In this document: in pieces, positions 31,928 to 32,773 of the stretch
How the letters are laid out: each line of letters opens with the position of its first letter
How positions within the stretch are numbered: position 1 is the stretch's first letter
NCBI GenBank assembly: GCA_964481705.1
Contig: CAYZUC010000024.1
Location: forward strand, 1 to 32,773
Origin: CAYZUC01 sp964481705
Lineage (GTDB): Bacteria; Bacillota; Clostridia; Lachnospirales; Lachnospiraceae
Direction of reading: 5' to 3'
DNA: 32,773 nt
Notes under the pieces: model-generated
What the model was told of the DNA's origin: nothing
Database searches by the model: none
The model's input: the letters and a program-made list of their open reading frames with translations, nothing else
Translations under genes and position numbers: made by a program

Positions 31928-32773
31928 ATGGGAAAAATGAGTAATCGCTGGACGAGAGCAGCTATTCCGGCACTGCTGATTCACTGCAGTATTGGTACGG
32001 TATACTGTTGGTCACTATTGAAGGGTGACATCGCAGAGTATATTGGTCGTTCCAAGAGCGAGGTAGAATGGGCATTTAGTATTGCAATTTTCTTCTTAGG
32101 AATGTCTGCGGCATTTGCAGGCGGTATTGTAGAGAAAGATATTCACAAATCATCCTTGATTGCAGCTTTTTGTTTTGCAATTGGTTTTGCAGGAACCGGA
32201 TTGAGTGTATACTTTAAGTCATTGATAGGTATCTATATTTGTTATGGTGTCATCATGGGTATTGGCTTGGGACTTGGATACTTGTCACCGGTTAAAACTC
32301 TTATGTTGTGGTTTAGTGACAAAAAGGGTCTTGCTACAGGACTTGCAGTTGCAGGCTTTGGACTTGCAAAGGTTATGGCAAGCCCAATAATGACAGCCTT
32401 GATTTCCAAGGTCGGCATCATCAATATGTTCTATTTCATGGCAATCGGATATTTCATCATGATGATGACAGGTCACTTCCTTCTTCACAAACCGGAAGGT
32501 TGGGTAGAACCACAGGGAAAATCCGATTTCAAAGTAGTTACTATGTTCAAGAAGCCAATTTTCATTGGTATTTGGTTGATGTTCTATATTAATATTACAT
32601 GTGGACTTGCATTGATTTCTCAGGAAAAGGATATCATGACAACCATGGGCATGTCCTTAGGAGCGATTGGTATCGTATCTTCCTTAACGGCGGTATTTAA
32701 TGCAGGCGGACGTCTTTTCTATTCAGCAGCGGCTGATAAGTTAAAGGATCGTAATACGATTTATAAGTTAATC
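31928..32773 (+). CDS. OFA-family MFS transporter (oxalate/formate antiporter-like), cut by window edge
   Basis: The first 282 residues of an integral membrane carrier, running into the end of the window without a stop. Segments such as IHCSIGTVYCWSLLKGDIAE, EVEWAFSIAIFFLGMSAAFAG, the loop after the fourth helix GIGLGLGYLSPVKTLMLWFSDKKGLATGLAVAGFGLA, summarised here by GLGYLSPVKTLMLWF and KGLATGLAVAGFG, and NAGGRLFYSAAADKL match the oxalate/formate antiporter family. Members exchange oxalate, formate, lactate or other monocarboxylates; the substrate is not certain. GCAGGAG precedes the ATG by about 6 nt. Confidence 0.87.
   Translation, partial: MGKMSNRWTRAAIPALLIHCSIGTVYCWSLLKGDIAEYIGRSKSEVEWAFSIAIFFLGMSAAFAGGIVEKDIHKSSLIAAFCFAIGFAGTGLSVYFKSLIGIYICYGVIMGIGLGLGYLSPVKTLMLWFSDKKGLATGLAVAGFGLAKVMASPIMTALISKVGIINMFYFMAIGYFIMMMTGHFLLHKPEGWVEPQGKSDFKVVTMFKKPIFIGIWLMFYINITCGLALISQEKDIMTTMGMSLGAIGIVSSLTAVFNAGGRLFYSAAADKLKDRNTIYKLI

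Noticed and set aside
1..32773. tRNA, rRNA, insertion sequences or prophage genes
   Set aside because: None were recognised on either strand; there were no transposase or integrase motifs and no cloverleaf-like sequences in the intergenic regions.

Overview
The window comes from a low-GC, endospore-forming member of the Bacillota, most likely class Clostridia and plausibly Lachnospiraceae. The evidence is AT-rich intergenic DNA with sigma-A-type promoters, strong GGAGG-type ribosome binding sites, a dipicolinate synthase pair (a spore marker), two chemoreceptors, an FMN-riboswitch rib operon and an oxalate/formate-family MFS carrier. TAG is an ordinary stop codon here: it ends at least six intact genes.

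Layout. 1-372 (-): start of an OPT-family oligopeptide transporter, cut by the window edge. 531-1763: MFS transporter divergent from it. 1944-3722: chemoreceptor with its own promoter and terminator. 3833-4429: rhomboid protease. 4612-6688: two half-size chromate-transporter proteins followed by a LysR regulator. 6776-10738: a multi-PAS GGDEF protein split by one in-frame amber codon, then a Lon-like AAA+ ATPase without a protease domain. 10894-13056: an unusual chemoreceptor with a sugar-binding-protein-like domain after its cytoplasmic signalling domain. 13117-20094: a six-gene polyamine operon. 20093-21394 (-): dpaB and dpaA. 21533-23730: P-loop ATPase and an RlmI-like rRNA methyltransferase. 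23769-27629: FMN riboswitch and ribD-ribE-ribBA-ribH. 27761-29987: SGNH hydrolase and a lipoprotein. 30180-31847: DEAD-box RNA helicase with a repetitive basic tail. 31928-end: OFA-family MFS transporter, cut by the window edge.

How the genes work together. The polyamine operon encodes arginine to agmatine (SpeA), agmatine to putrescine (SpeB), and then two separate routes from putrescine to spermidine: aminopropyl transfer (SpeD plus SpeE) and the carboxyspermidine route (a saccharopine-dehydrogenase-like enzyme plus NspC). The rib operon makes riboflavin from GTP and ribulose-5-phosphate under FMN control.

The most promising undescribed element is the roughly 390-nt leader of the polyamine operon. 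It contains a good promoter, a 29-codon hydrophobic leader ORF with a ribosome binding site, a hairpin starting 10 nt after that ORF's stop, and an intrinsic terminator 62 nt before speD. The left arm of the terminator can pair instead with an upstream segment through 12 base pairs with one bulge. This looks like a translation-coupled attenuator, or possibly a riboswitch, for polyamine synthesis. The chemoreceptor/binding-protein fusion and the protease-less Lon-like ATPase next to the interrupted GGDEF gene are the other notable items. All structures were found by eye; no folding or database search was run.
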